This document shows, one piece after another, positions 25,282-33,868 of a DNA stretch of 64,000 nt (positions are counted from its first letter, which is position 1; every line of letters starts with the position of its first letter). A model generated the notes under the pieces. That model made no database searches. It worked only from the letters and a program-made list of their open reading frames with translations, and was not told where the DNA came from. Source of the DNA: CAYTZN01 sp964442495 (GTDB lineage: Bacteria; Pseudomonadota; Gammaproteobacteria; Legionellales; Legionellaceae); the NCBI GenBank assembly GCA_964442495.1, contig CAYTZN010000004.1, positions 62,001-126,000 of the forward strand. Direction: 5' to 3'. The translations under genes were made by a program, and so were the position numbers.

Positions 25282-27162
25282 CTAACCTTCATCTCCTTCG
25301 AGGAAACTACGAAGTTTTTCTGAGCGCGAAGGGTGGCGTAATTTACGTAGTGCTTTGGCTTCAATCTGGCGAATACGTTCACGTGTAACGTCAAATTGTT
25401 TACCAACCTCTTCCAAGGTATGGTCTGTGTTCATCTCAATACCAAAACGCATACGTAATACTTTTGCTTCACGTGGAGTAAGGGTTTCAAGAATTTCCAA
25501 GGTGGCTTCACGCAAACCTTCTGCAGTAGCACAGTCAATAGGTGATTCAATGTTATTGTCTTCAATAAAATCACCTAAATGGGAATCATCATCGTCGCCG
25601 ACGGGGGTTTCCATGGAAATAGGTTCTTTTGCAATTTTTAATACTTTGCGAATCTTGTCTTCGCTCAGTTCCATTTTTTCAGCTAACTCTTCAGGGCTCG
25701 CTTCGCGACCTGTTTCTTGTAATATTTGCCGAGAAATACGATTTAGTTTATTAATGGTTTCTATCATGTGAACAGGTATACGAATAGTGCGAGCCTGATC
25801 AGCAATAGAACGTGTTATGGCTTGTCGTATCCACCATGTTGCATAGGTAGAGAATTTGTAACCACGACGGTATTCAAATTTATCCACCGCCTTCATCAAA
25901 CCAATGTTACCTTCCTGAATTAAATCAAGGAATTGTAAACCGCGATTTGTATATTTTTTAGCAATGGAGATAACGAGACGTAAATTTGCTTCCACCATTT
26001 CTTTTTTAGCGCGACGTGCTTTTGCTTCGCCAATAGACATTTGTCGGTTAATTTCTTTGATTTCACTGATGGTTAAACCGTACTCTTTCTCGAAAGCAAA
26101 GAGGCGTGTTTGTAAGTGCTTAATCTCGTCGGTGTATTCACTAATGCGAGGGAGATCAAGTTTTTTAGCTTGTTTACTGATCAAGGTATCTAACCAATTT
26201 TGGTCGGTTTCTTGACCAGGGAAGGTATCAATGAATAATTTTCGTGGTATGCGCGCTTTTTCAATACAAAGACGCATGATGTTCCGCTCAAATTCACGGA
26301 TATGATTCCGTAGTTGACGGAAGTGACGAGTAAGCTTATCAACTTGACGAGAAGTCAGTTTTAATTTTAAAAAGGACTCCGACATCAGCGCTAACAGTTC
26401 CACTGTTTTTTTCGTGGTTCGGCCATGCTCTTGTAATGATGCCATTGCATTGTCAAAATTTGCCTGCAGCTCATCAAAATAGGCTTGAGCTTGTTCAAGG
26501 TTAGGGCCATCATCTACCTCGGCAATACCGCCTTCGCCATCTTCACCATCATCATCGCCACTAATAACAGCCGTGCTGTCATCTTGTGCGACTTCTTCTA
26601 GCATGGAGCCAATACTGGCTGGTGGCGCCTCTTCTTCTGAATCAGAGAAACCGCTGATGATTTCGTTTAAGCGCATTTCTTCTGCAAGGACGCGAACGTA
26701 ATCTTCTAAAACAAGTTGAACTGTTTCAGGGTAATTCGCAAGTGATCGTAAAACCTGGTAAATGCCTTCTTCAATACGTTTGGCAATGCGGATTTCGCCT
26801 TCGCGAGTCAATAATTCCACGGTGCCCATTTCGCGCATGTACATGCGCACAGGGTCTGTTGTACGGCCTGTTTCTTTATCTACCGATGCAAGAACTGCAG
26901 CAGCTTCCTCGACATCCTCTGGGGCAGGGGCCTCTTCAGTGTTACCGAACATGGCCAATTCATCGTCGCTAGGCGGTTGTTCGAAAACTTTAATGTTCAT
27001 GCCTTCTAACATGCCAATGACGACATCAAAATGCTCTGTATCGACAATGTTAGGTAATAGATCATTGATCTGCGCGTACGTTAGGTAATTTTGGTCTTTT
27101 CCTAAGCTGATGGCTCGAGCAATATCCGAGTGCTGCTTTTCCTGTTTTTCTTGTTCATTCAT
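25282..27162 (-). CDS. rpoD: RNA polymerase primary sigma factor RpoD (sigma-70)
   Basis: The 626-residue protein has all sigma-70 regions: region 1.1, region 1.2 (DPVRMYMREMGTVELLTREG), an acidic non-conserved insert around residues 170-215, region 2 (GLQFLDLIQEGNIGLMKAVD, YATWWIRQAITRSIADQART), region 3, and region 4 with the DNA-binding helix EEVGKQFDVTRERIRQIEAK. It directs housekeeping transcription. It is the last gene of the rpsU-yqeY-dnaG-rpoD macromolecular synthesis operon on the minus strand. Confidence 0.98.
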   Translation of the reverse strand: MNEQEKQEKQHSDIARAISLGKDQNYLTYAQINDLLPNIVDTEHFDVVIGMLEGMNIKVFEQPPSDDELAMFGNTEEAPAPEDVEEAAAVLASVDKETGRTTDPVRMYMREMGTVELLTREGEIRIAKRIEEGIYQVLRSLANYPETVQLVLEDYVRVLAEEMRLNEIISGFSDSEEEAPPASIGSMLEEVAQDDSTAVISGDDDGEDGEGGIAEVDDGPNLEQAQAYFDELQANFDNAMASLQEHGRTTKKTVELLALMSESFLKLKLTSRQVDKLTRHFRQLRNHIREFERNIMRLCIEKARIPRKLFIDTFPGQETDQNWLDTLISKQAKKLDLPRISEYTDEIKHLQTRLFAFEKEYGLTISEIKEINRQMSIGEAKARRAKKEMVEANLRLVISIAKKYTNRGLQFLDLIQEGNIGLMKAVDKFEYRRGYKFSTYATWWIRQAITRSIADQARTIRIPVHMIETINKLNRISRQILQETGREASPEELAEKMELSEDKIRKVLKIAKEPISMETPVGDDDDSHLGDFIEDNNIESPIDCATAEGLREATLEILETLTPREAKVLRMRFGIEMNTDHTLEEVGKQFDVTRERIRQIEAKALRKLRHPSRSEKLRSFLEGDEG

Positions 27163-27279
27163 GGTTATAAGTGCTTATAGAAGAGGATTAAAACCACTAT
27201 AAAATCAAGTGGCACGGCTTTATAAAGGTTGGGCCGAAAAATGATTCAATTATATACTGGCTTATTTAAACATACCAGT

Positions 27280-29025
27280 CTAATCTAAGAGTGTCTTGTC
27301 GTCAAAAGCCTGATGCCGACGTTGTAACATTTTTTGTAAACTGTGCCGCTCATCCTCGGTTAAACCCTTTTCATGCGCCTTTTTTATCAAGTATTGTATG
27401 AGTTTTTCACGATTTTGTTTGGCTAAAAAATAAACGATATCTATGAGCTCATTTTTTAAAGCGTTGTCTGGTACTTGATGTTCCCATGCAGCGAGTTTTG
27501 AAATGGCCTCAAAAAGAGGGGTGTCACGCCATGCTTCTACCAATTGTGCTGTGGTGATGGCGGGGTGCTCTCTCACTTGCTGCATCAACGTTTTTAGCAC
27601 ACGTTGTTTTTGAGCATCCAGCATGTCGGGTGGGACAAGACTTTCACATTCAGCATAGAGCTCTGGATGTTGTAATAAGAGCGCAATGGCAACCCGGACG
27701 GGGGAGCGCGTAATGTGTTTATTTTCATTTTGAACGTTTGGGATTGTGCGCTCTTCCATTAGCTGATCGATTCGGTGTGGCTCTATCCTTGTTATCCGCG
27801 CAAGCTCATCTAGCATGAGTTGCTTATAAGGGCCGTCTGACATTTTAAGCAAATAGGGCTTGGCTGCATTTACAAGCTGACTTTTGCCTGCAAGGGTTGA
27901 GTTGTCCTTTTCGTGGATGAGTGTTTCTATAAAAAAAGTGTTTAAAGGCATTCCATTCTTTAGACGCTCAAGAAATTGGGGACGTCCTTCTTTGCGAACA
28001 AGGCTATCGGGATCATGGCCTTCTGGTAAAAAAATGAAGCTTGCATCCAGGCCCGAGTTAAGATGGGCAAGACTGCTCTCCAGTGCGCGCCAGGCAGCTT
28101 GCCTACCCGCAGTATCACCATCAAAACAAAATATAATTTGCTTGGTGTATTTGCTTAAGAGTTGGATATGATAGCTACTGGTTGCCGTGCCAAGTGTTGC
28201 AACCGCATTAGGAATACCGTGTTGTGCTAACGCAATCACATCCATGTAACCCTCTACAACAATGATGCTTGTGATGGCTGGTTTGTGTTGTAATGCTTGA
28301 TGTAAGCCATATAATTCTCGGCTTTTTTGAAAAATGGCCGTTTCGGGTGAGTTCAGGTATTTAGGCTTTTGTTCTGCTTCAATCGCACGTCCTCCAAAGC
28401 CTATAATACGTCCATGCCGGTCGTGAATGGGAAACATGACGCGTTGTCGATAACGATCATAATTTTTGCCATCATCTTTTGTGATAAGCATGCCAGTAGC
28501 AATCAATTCTTGCTTATTTTGTTTAAAATGAGGCTCTAGCGTGTGCCAACCAGGTGGGGCGTACCCCAGTTGGTAAAGGTGTGCTACCTCACCAGTAACG
28601 CCGCGTTGCTTTAAATAGGTAATGGCAGCTTGCCCTGTTGTTCTTAATGTTTGTTGGTAAAACTGAGAAACACGGTTTAAAAATTGATAAAGGCTTAGCG
28701 ATTGGTCAGTTTTTTCCGATTTGCCCTCTCGAGGCACTTGCATTCCTAGCCGTGCAGCTAACGTTTCCACTGCATCAGAGAAGCTCATGTGCAAATAATT
28801 CATGGCAAAGCTTATTGCATTACCGCTCGTGCTGCATCCAAAGCAATGGTAAAACTGTTTTTTAGCAATAACGTTAAAGGAGGGGGTTTTTTCGTTGTGA
28901 AAAGGGCAGCAAGCAATGTGACTATTGCCTCTTTTTTTTAAGGGCACGTAGCTATCAATAAACTCTACTATATCGGTTCGGTTGAGTAACTCATCAATGA
29001 ATGGCCTTGGGATTAAACCTATCAT
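27280..29025 (-). CDS. dnaG: DNA primase
   Basis: The 581-residue protein has the N-terminal CHC2 zinc finger (CPFHNEKTPSF, FYHCFGC), the RNA polymerase core with EGYMDVIALAQHGI and the TOPRIM FCFDGDTAGRQAAWRALE, and a C-terminal helicase-interaction region. It makes RNA primers at the replication fork. It sits between yqeY and rpoD in the conserved operon, with moderate gaps (about 130 and 117 bases) where internal promoters could lie. Confidence 0.97.
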   Translation of the reverse strand: MIGLIPRPFIDELLNRTDIVEFIDSYVPLKKRGNSHIACCPFHNEKTPSFNVIAKKQFYHCFGCSTSGNAISFAMNYLHMSFSDAVETLAARLGMQVPREGKSEKTDQSLSLYQFLNRVSQFYQQTLRTTGQAAITYLKQRGVTGEVAHLYQLGYAPPGWHTLEPHFKQNKQELIATGMLITKDDGKNYDRYRQRVMFPIHDRHGRIIGFGGRAIEAEQKPKYLNSPETAIFQKSRELYGLHQALQHKPAITSIIVVEGYMDVIALAQHGIPNAVATLGTATSSYHIQLLSKYTKQIIFCFDGDTAGRQAAWRALESSLAHLNSGLDASFIFLPEGHDPDSLVRKEGRPQFLERLKNGMPLNTFFIETLIHEKDNSTLAGKSQLVNAAKPYLLKMSDGPYKQLMLDELARITRIEPHRIDQLMEERTIPNVQNENKHITRSPVRVAIALLLQHPELYAECESLVPPDMLDAQKQRVLKTLMQQVREHPAITTAQLVEAWRDTPLFEAISKLAAWEHQVPDNALKNELIDIVYFLAKQNREKLIQYLIKKAHEKGLTEDERHSLQKMLQRRHQAFDDKTLLD

Positions 29026-29159
29026 AGTATATGCCCGTTGGAGTTCATTAAGCGTTTTTGACGATTAGCTACACTATTTCAATGGCCATTGACTTTTATT
29101 CAGCACTTGGTGGCGTGGTTTTGCGCATGCACAAGATAAAATCTCATGCAATGCATAAA

Positions 29160-29603
29160 TTATGTAAGTTTAGCTTTTATCATTGCACTGACCTGGGCCA
29201 TGTCTGCCCGTCCTTGCATTAATGGTTTTAAATGTGCCATAACTTTTCCCATATCCCCCATTTTTTGTGCATCAAGGGAAGTAAGGGCTTGCTCAATCAG
29301 TTGCGTAATTTCTATATCGGTGAGTGGTTCTGGCAAATATTGATTGATGATGTCAAGTTCATATTGCTCTTGTTGAACCAAATCATCACGACTCGCCGCT
29401 TTAAACTGGCTGATGGATTCGTTACGTTGTTTTGCCATTTTATCAAGAATAGCAAGCATTCGTGCTTCATCGACATCAATACGTTCATCAACTTCAATTT
29501 GTTTGATGGCAGCAGTGATGAGGCGCAGGGCATTTAGTTTTTCTTTGTCCCTAGCGCGCATGGCATCTTTAAGGTCGTCATTAAGCTGTTGTTTTATCGT
29601 CAT
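29160..29603 (-). CDS. yqeY: YqeY/GatB-like domain protein
   Basis: The 147-residue helical protein has the family sequences LNALRLITAAIKQIEVDERI, DLVQQEQYELDIINQYLPEP and MGDMGKVMAHLKPLMQGRAD. It corresponds to the GatB/YqeY tRNA-amidotransferase-related domain, whose stand-alone role is unclear. It begins 2 bases after rpsU and precedes dnaG, the usual position in this operon. Confidence 0.93.
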   Translation of the reverse strand: MTIKQQLNDDLKDAMRARDKEKLNALRLITAAIKQIEVDERIDVDEARMLAILDKMAKQRNESISQFKAASRDDLVQQEQYELDIINQYLPEPLTDIEITQLIEQALTSLDAQKMGDMGKVMAHLKPLMQGRADMAQVSAMIKAKLT

Positions 29604-29605
29604 GC

Positions 29606-29833
29606 TTATTTACGTCGGTGCTTGACAGTACGTCGAGCGGAGGTATCGCGAGATAATTTTTTTAGATGACGCTTTACAGCAGCAGCTTGTTTACGCTTAC
29701 GCTCTGCAGTGGGTTTTTCATAAAACTCACGACGGCGTAATTCGGTTAATATCCCTGCTTTTTCGCAGGAACGTTTAAAACGACGCAATGCATATTCAGG
29801 ATTTTCGCCTTCTTTCACGCGAACGGTAGGCAT
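29606..29833 (-). CDS. rpsU: 30S ribosomal protein S21
   Basis: The 75-residue, highly basic protein matches bS21 throughout (VRVKEGENPEYALRRFKRSC, RREFYEKPTAERKRK) with a lysine/arginine-rich tail. S21 acts in translation initiation on the 30S subunit. AGAGGA lies 7 bases before ATG. It is first in the macromolecular synthesis operon and has a strong promoter upstream. Confidence 0.98.
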   Translation of the reverse strand: MPTVRVKEGENPEYALRRFKRSCEKAGILTELRRREFYEKPTAERKRKQAAAVKRHLKKLSRDTSARRTVKHRRK

Positions 29834-29875
29834 TCAACAGTCCTCTGGTTATATTTATATCAAAACAAGGAGGCA

Positions 29876-29904
29876 ATTCTAGTGCGCCTATCGTCAGTCG
29901 TCAA
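29876..29904 (-). promoter_or_regulatory. Sigma-70 promoter of the rpsU-yqeY-dnaG-rpoD operon
   Basis: On the minus strand, TTGACG (29904-29899) and TAGAAT (29881-29876) are separated by exactly 17 bases. Both are one base from consensus. The predicted start site lies about 35 bases upstream of the rpsU start codon. Confidence 0.65.
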
Positions 29905-29973
29905 GCCTTATCGTCTCAGAATCGTTAGGAATAAGCATAAGTATTGCTAAAATGGCTACTTAAATTGGAATAA

Positions 29974-30002
29974 TTGCATTAATTAACAGTAGTGGATTAT
30001 AA
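29974..30002 (+). promoter_or_regulatory. Possible sigma-70 promoter of tsaD
   Basis: TTGCAT and TTATAA are separated by 17 bases in the divergent rpsU-tsaD region, about 58 bases before the tsaD start. AT-rich surroundings make chance matches likely. Confidence 0.35.
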
Positions 30003-30059
30003 AAGGACTTAATTGCCAGTATAATTACTTATTTTTAAGCACATTGGTTTGAGTATAAA

Positions 30060-31079
30060 ATGCGAGTATTAGGCATAGAGTCTTCCTGTGATGAAACCGG
30101 AATTGCTATTTATGATGACCAAAAAGGGTTATTAGCGCACGCACTTTATTCACAAGTTATCACTCATCGTCGTTTTGGTGGAGTTGTGCCAGAGTTAGCA
30201 TCACGTGATCATGTGAAGTATTTAGTGCAGCTGGTTGATGAGGCGCTTCATGAAGCGCAGATGAGCAAATCTGAATTAGATGCCATTGCGTACACAGCCG
30301 GGCCTGGCTTAACGGGTGCATTGTTGACAGGAGCATGCTTTGCCAAAAGTTTTGCTTTTGCACTTAATGTCCCTGCATTGGCTGTGCACCATCTAGAGGC
30401 TCATTTATTAGCTGCAAAGCTTGAGTCACCTGAACTTATGTTTCCTTTTCTTGTTTTGCTGGTTTCAGGAGGTCATACGCAATTGATCAAGGCGCACGCT
30501 TTGGATAGATATGAGTTACTCGGGGATACATTAGATGATGCGGTTGGTGAAGCTTTCGATAAAACTGCAAAATTAATGGGCTTGCCTTATCCAGGTGGTG
30601 CAATACTTGCTAAGCTTGCGGACAATCCTCATTCTAAAAAATTACCTCCTTTAAAGCCTTTTCCTCGGCCCATGACGGATAGGCCTGGACTAGACTTTAG
30701 TTTTAGTGGCTTAAAAACGCATGCTGTGACTATGTGGAATAAAAGCCTTAAAAATGAAGACGCCATGATTTCCATTGCTAGAGGTTTTCAAGATGCCGTC
30801 GTTGAAACGTTGTTGATAAAGTGTCAGCGTGCGCTTTTGCAAACAGGCAGTAAACGTTTAGTGGTAGCGGGTGGGGTTGGTGCTAACATTGCTTTACGCC
30901 AACGTTTGGATGCATTGATGACGGATATGCAAGGAAAAGTTTATTTTCCTAAAGCTGAATACTGTACAGACAATGGCGCCATGGTAGCTTATGCTGGTTG
31001 CCTTCATCTTTTGCAAGGTGAAAAAGACAATGATTTAAGCATTAATGTGCATGCTCGCTGGCCTTTAAATAATAAATAA
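30060..31079 (+). CDS. tsaD: tRNA N6-adenosine threonylcarbamoyltransferase
   Basis: The 339-residue ASKHA-fold protein has MRVLGIESSCDETGIAI at the start, the metal-binding HHLEAHLL, the nucleotide-site LVSGGHTQLI and the late VAGGVGANIALR and CTDNGAMVAYAG. Together with TsaB, TsaC and TsaE it makes t6A37 in ANN-decoding tRNAs. It is divergent from rpsU, the common gammaproteobacterial arrangement. Confidence 0.97.
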   Translation: MRVLGIESSCDETGIAIYDDQKGLLAHALYSQVITHRRFGGVVPELASRDHVKYLVQLVDEALHEAQMSKSELDAIAYTAGPGLTGALLTGACFAKSFAFALNVPALAVHHLEAHLLAAKLESPELMFPFLVLLVSGGHTQLIKAHALDRYELLGDTLDDAVGEAFDKTAKLMGLPYPGGAILAKLADNPHSKKLPPLKPFPRPMTDRPGLDFSFSGLKTHAVTMWNKSLKNEDAMISIARGFQDAVVETLLIKCQRALLQTGSKRLVVAGGVGANIALRQRLDALMTDMQGKVYFPKAEYCTDNGAMVAYAGCLHLLQGEKDNDLSINVHARWPLNNK

Positions 31080-31181
31080 AGTATGTAACATTTTATCTAA
31101 ACAGCACCAGCTTCAACGCTAATGTTTTTTGTTTTGTCATCTGTGCCTACCAATTTTACGTAGCTTTTATTTGATTTTCTT

Positions 31182-31466
31182 ATGAAAGAAAAAAGTTTAA
31201 GAAATAAAATGGATTCTCCATTCCAATTTAACCTTCATGATTTTTATAGGAAATCGAATGGGAGCTACATAGTCGTGGTAAAAGAAGAGTCGAATCCCAG
31301 AAGTGTTTTTAAAATATCTGCCACAGAGCTAGTAGGTTCTAGGCGGGACTTGCTATTAAAATTTGGCTTAGACGATACAATTAATATTATTGGTTTGGCA
31401 AACACTGAAACTCCCCCTTATGTAACAATAAGAAAATCACCTGAATCGCGTTATTTCTCATTATAA
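31182..31466 (+). CDS. Small hypothetical protein
   Basis: The 94-residue soluble product is mixed alpha/beta (SYIVVVKEES, DLLLKFGLDDTINIIGLANT). No family was recognised. The start could be ATG 31182 or ATG 31209; neither has a strong ribosome site. It stands alone between tsaD and a pseudogene. Coding composition looks reasonable, but function is unknown. Confidence 0.45.
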   Translation: MKEKSLRNKMDSPFQFNLHDFYRKSNGSYIVVVKEESNPRSVFKISATELVGSRRDLLLKFGLDDTINIIGLANTETPPYVTIRKSPESRYFSL

Positions 31467-31469
31467 AAA

Positions 31470-31493
31470 TTGCTCTGCTATTGAGCGGTTTTT
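31470..31493 (+). terminator. Weak hairpin terminator after the 94-residue gene
   Basis: TTGCTC pairs with GAGCGG (two G-T pairs) around a 7-base loop and is followed by TTTTT, a few bases past the stop codon. Confidence 0.35.
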
Positions 31494-31634
31494 GGAGAAG
31501 ATCAAAGAAAATAAATGTCTGACACTACGGTTTAATAAGTTTGATGCAACGTTCTTTTCTTTTTTTGCTTTAAGGTGCCTTAAAGTGCTGAACTTACTTT
31601 GTTAGCAGTGTTATATGTGGTCAACTATAAGCTT

Positions 31635-32659
31635 TTATTTAATGAACCCTATCACACTGGTTTTCGCTTCTTGAAAGAAGTTGCTCGATGGTGTAATTAC
31701 ACAACTACTTATATTTCCGGTACTTGCGTTGACGGTACATTTATAAACGTTCGCTGAGTCAATTTGTATATAAGCATATTGCGTCGTTGTGGGTGTATAA
31801 AAAGATATACCGGAAGTTATATTGGTACTAAGTGGTGTGGAATGACTACAACTATTAAATGTGCCATCATTATTAAAATCACATTGATAAATACCTTCAT
31901 CACTCTGGCTTTGTCCAATATAAGCATATTGGATCCCATTGGAGCTTGTAAAATTTATAACATCAGGATTCGGTCCGCCTGCTCCTGCGGAGTTACAGTT
32001 TGTGAGTGAGCCATCAGAATTGATATCACATATATAGACTATGCCGTTAATATCAAATCCACCATGCAGTTGCTGGTTACCGCACCTGTGGTATAGGTTG
32101 TTCCTGTTAGGCTGCCACCGCAGGTATCACTGGCAATGGATGCGGTGTAACCTGTTGCAACGCTTAAGTCTACGGTTCCTGTGGCATTGTAACTTACCGA
32201 TTGACTGGTCGGGCTTGGTGTTACATGTGGGTCACCACTGGCACTGACTGTAAAATTTTTAGAACCTGAAGATATTGTTGCTGTTACTGATTGTGTGGCG
32301 CTAACTTGACCAATTAAATTATAATCTTGTGTAGTAAGCTTAGCCTCGCTAATGTCAGCATTTTTTATTAATCCCGGTTTTGTATAAATGTATCCGGGCG
32401 TATTAATTTTAATACCTGCATAAGAATATATTTTATTAGGTATAGTGGTATTGATAGTAAGCGTTGTGTTTTGGGTAGTATAATTTTGGCAGCTGATGGG
32501 ATTTTGTCCATTGATATTTAAGCAAAGCGTAAAATTTACCGTTTGCGAAAGTTCTGCTCCACTCGAAGTTATTTTAAATAAATTACCCGCTCCTGCTAAT
32601 ACTGAGGTGCTCCACACGACTAGAATCAGTATCAAGCCATTTAATTTTTTTTTTGACAC
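31635..32659 (-). pseudogene. Broken gene for a Legionella-type exported protein with repeat/propeller-like C-terminus
   Basis: From ATG 32659 the frame encodes a signal peptide (LNGLILILVVWSTSVLAGAG) and a Thr/Ser-rich domain ending GSLTGTTYTTGAVTSNC. It stops at TAG 32039. At that point another frame reads GFDINGIVYICDINSDGSL and runs on for about 140 codons to a TAA at 31635, with repeated (V/A)Y.(C/Q) ...DG... motifs such as IYQCDFNNDGTFNSC. The two halves belong to one exported-protein type: an N-terminal conserved domain followed by a YVC..N.DGSL..C repeat array. A single frameshift, or a deletion with frameshift, therefore joined them out of frame. Confidence 0.65.
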
Positions 32660-32693
32660 AACGTTTTCTTCCTTGATAAATAAAGATTTTGTA

Positions 32694-32746
32694 TTAAGAC
32701 CTGTTTACAATTCAATGCATTACATCGAATTGTAAACAGGTCTTAA
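32694..32746. repeat. Perfect 20-bp inverted repeat upstream of the broken exported-protein gene
   Basis: TTAAGACCTGTTTACAATTC (32694-32713) is perfectly repeated in inverted orientation at 32727-32746, with a 13-base loop that is itself partly palindromic (ATGCAT). It lies 35-87 bases ahead of the pseudogene start. No T-tract follows. It could be a palindromic repeat element or a regulatory hairpin. The rest of the 32660-32952 gap shows nothing recognisable. Confidence 0.7.
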
Positions 32747-32952
32747 GTAAATCCTAAATTAATTTGTGGTGAACAAACAATCCCGTTAGACCTTGATGCA
32801 CTTTGGGGGCTTAAAAATGAGGATTGATGACGTTCTATTTAATCAAGGCTGCATCCAATCATACTCTGTGCAGCCTTAAGTTAGAAAGGCAGATAGGCGG
32901 TTTGAAACACTTAAACATAGTCTCTAAAAGTTCTTAATTGCCAATATTCCAT

Positions 32953-33783
32953 CTATTTTTTAGGTAAGACTTTCTTTTTTGGCGCGATTTTCTTTGCTTT
33001 TTGTGGTTTTTCTTTTGCTACAGTACTCTTTTTGGGAGCTGTTTTTACTTTCTTTTTTGTTTTTGTAGCGGTTTCGGGTGCTTTTAGTTGTGCTTTCTTA
33101 ACAGACGTTTTTATTGTTGCTTTAGCTTTTTTAGGTGATGAAGCCGTGGTTTCCGCTTTTAATGCTTTCGTTTTACTAGGTGTTTTGCTGAAGTTTATTT
33201 TTGATTCCGTACCATCTTGTAAGCGTGTGATGTTTTCACGGTGCTGGTATAGAATAAAAACAGCAATGATGGCAAGTGGCAAAAATGCTGAAACATTCCC
33301 TACGGCATACAATGAATAAAAAGGAGCAAAAATAATAGATGTCATGGAGGCAACTGAGGAATACTTTGTAATACGAGCAACAAGCAGCCAGGTAGCAATC
33401 ACTAAAACGCCAAGTATAAAGTGAAACCCAAGCAGTGCTCCAATAGCCGTAGCAACCCCTTTGCCGCCTTTAAATTCAAAGAAAATAGGGTACATGTGGC
33501 CAATGACAGCGGCAAGGCAGGTAAATCCTACAACGATAGGGCTCGCATCCAATGCCCTGGCGAGTAAAACTGGGAGCAAGCCTTTCATCATGTCTGCTAA
33601 TAAAACAATAATAGCGTATTGTTTTCCAGCTAAACGTAGAACATTGGTCGCACCAGGATTTTTAGATCCCTCTTTACGTGGATCAGGGAGATCAAAGAGT
33701 CGACATACGATGATGGCTGAGCAAATAGAACCTACAAGATATGCCACGACCACACAAAATAAGAATACAAAAGTTGCAAACAT
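32953..33783 (-). CDS. plsY: Glycerol-3-phosphate acyltransferase PlsY with lysine-rich C-terminal extension
   Basis: Residues 1 to about 199 form a normal PlsY: five membrane helices with the conserved loops GSICSAIIVCRLFDLPDP, GSKNPGATNVLRLAGK and FKGGKGVATAIGALLGFH. PlsY transfers acyl from acyl-phosphate to glycerol-3-phosphate, the first step of phospholipid synthesis. The last 77 or so residues are an unrelated Lys/Ala/Thr/Pro tail resembling histone H1 (for example KKKVKTAPKKSTVAKEKP); roughly a third of the tail is lysine. Most PlsY proteins end near residue 200. GGAGGC precedes ATG at good spacing. Confidence 0.93.
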   Translation of the reverse strand: MFATFVFLFCVVVAYLVGSICSAIIVCRLFDLPDPRKEGSKNPGATNVLRLAGKQYAIIVLLADMMKGLLPVLLARALDASPIVVGFTCLAAVIGHMYPIFFEFKGGKGVATAIGALLGFHFILGVLVIATWLLVARITKYSSVASMTSIIFAPFYSLYAVGNVSAFLPLAIIAVFILYQHRENITRLQDGTESKINFSKTPSKTKALKAETTASSPKKAKATIKTSVKKAQLKAPETATKTKKKVKTAPKKSTVAKEKPQKAKKIAPKKKVLPKK

Positions 33784-33868
33784 AATGCCTCCTTGACTAT
33801 ATCATTTTGCAAAATTCTATCATTATCAACGAACTTTAGGCCTTTGTGAAGTATCTACTCTATATGAT

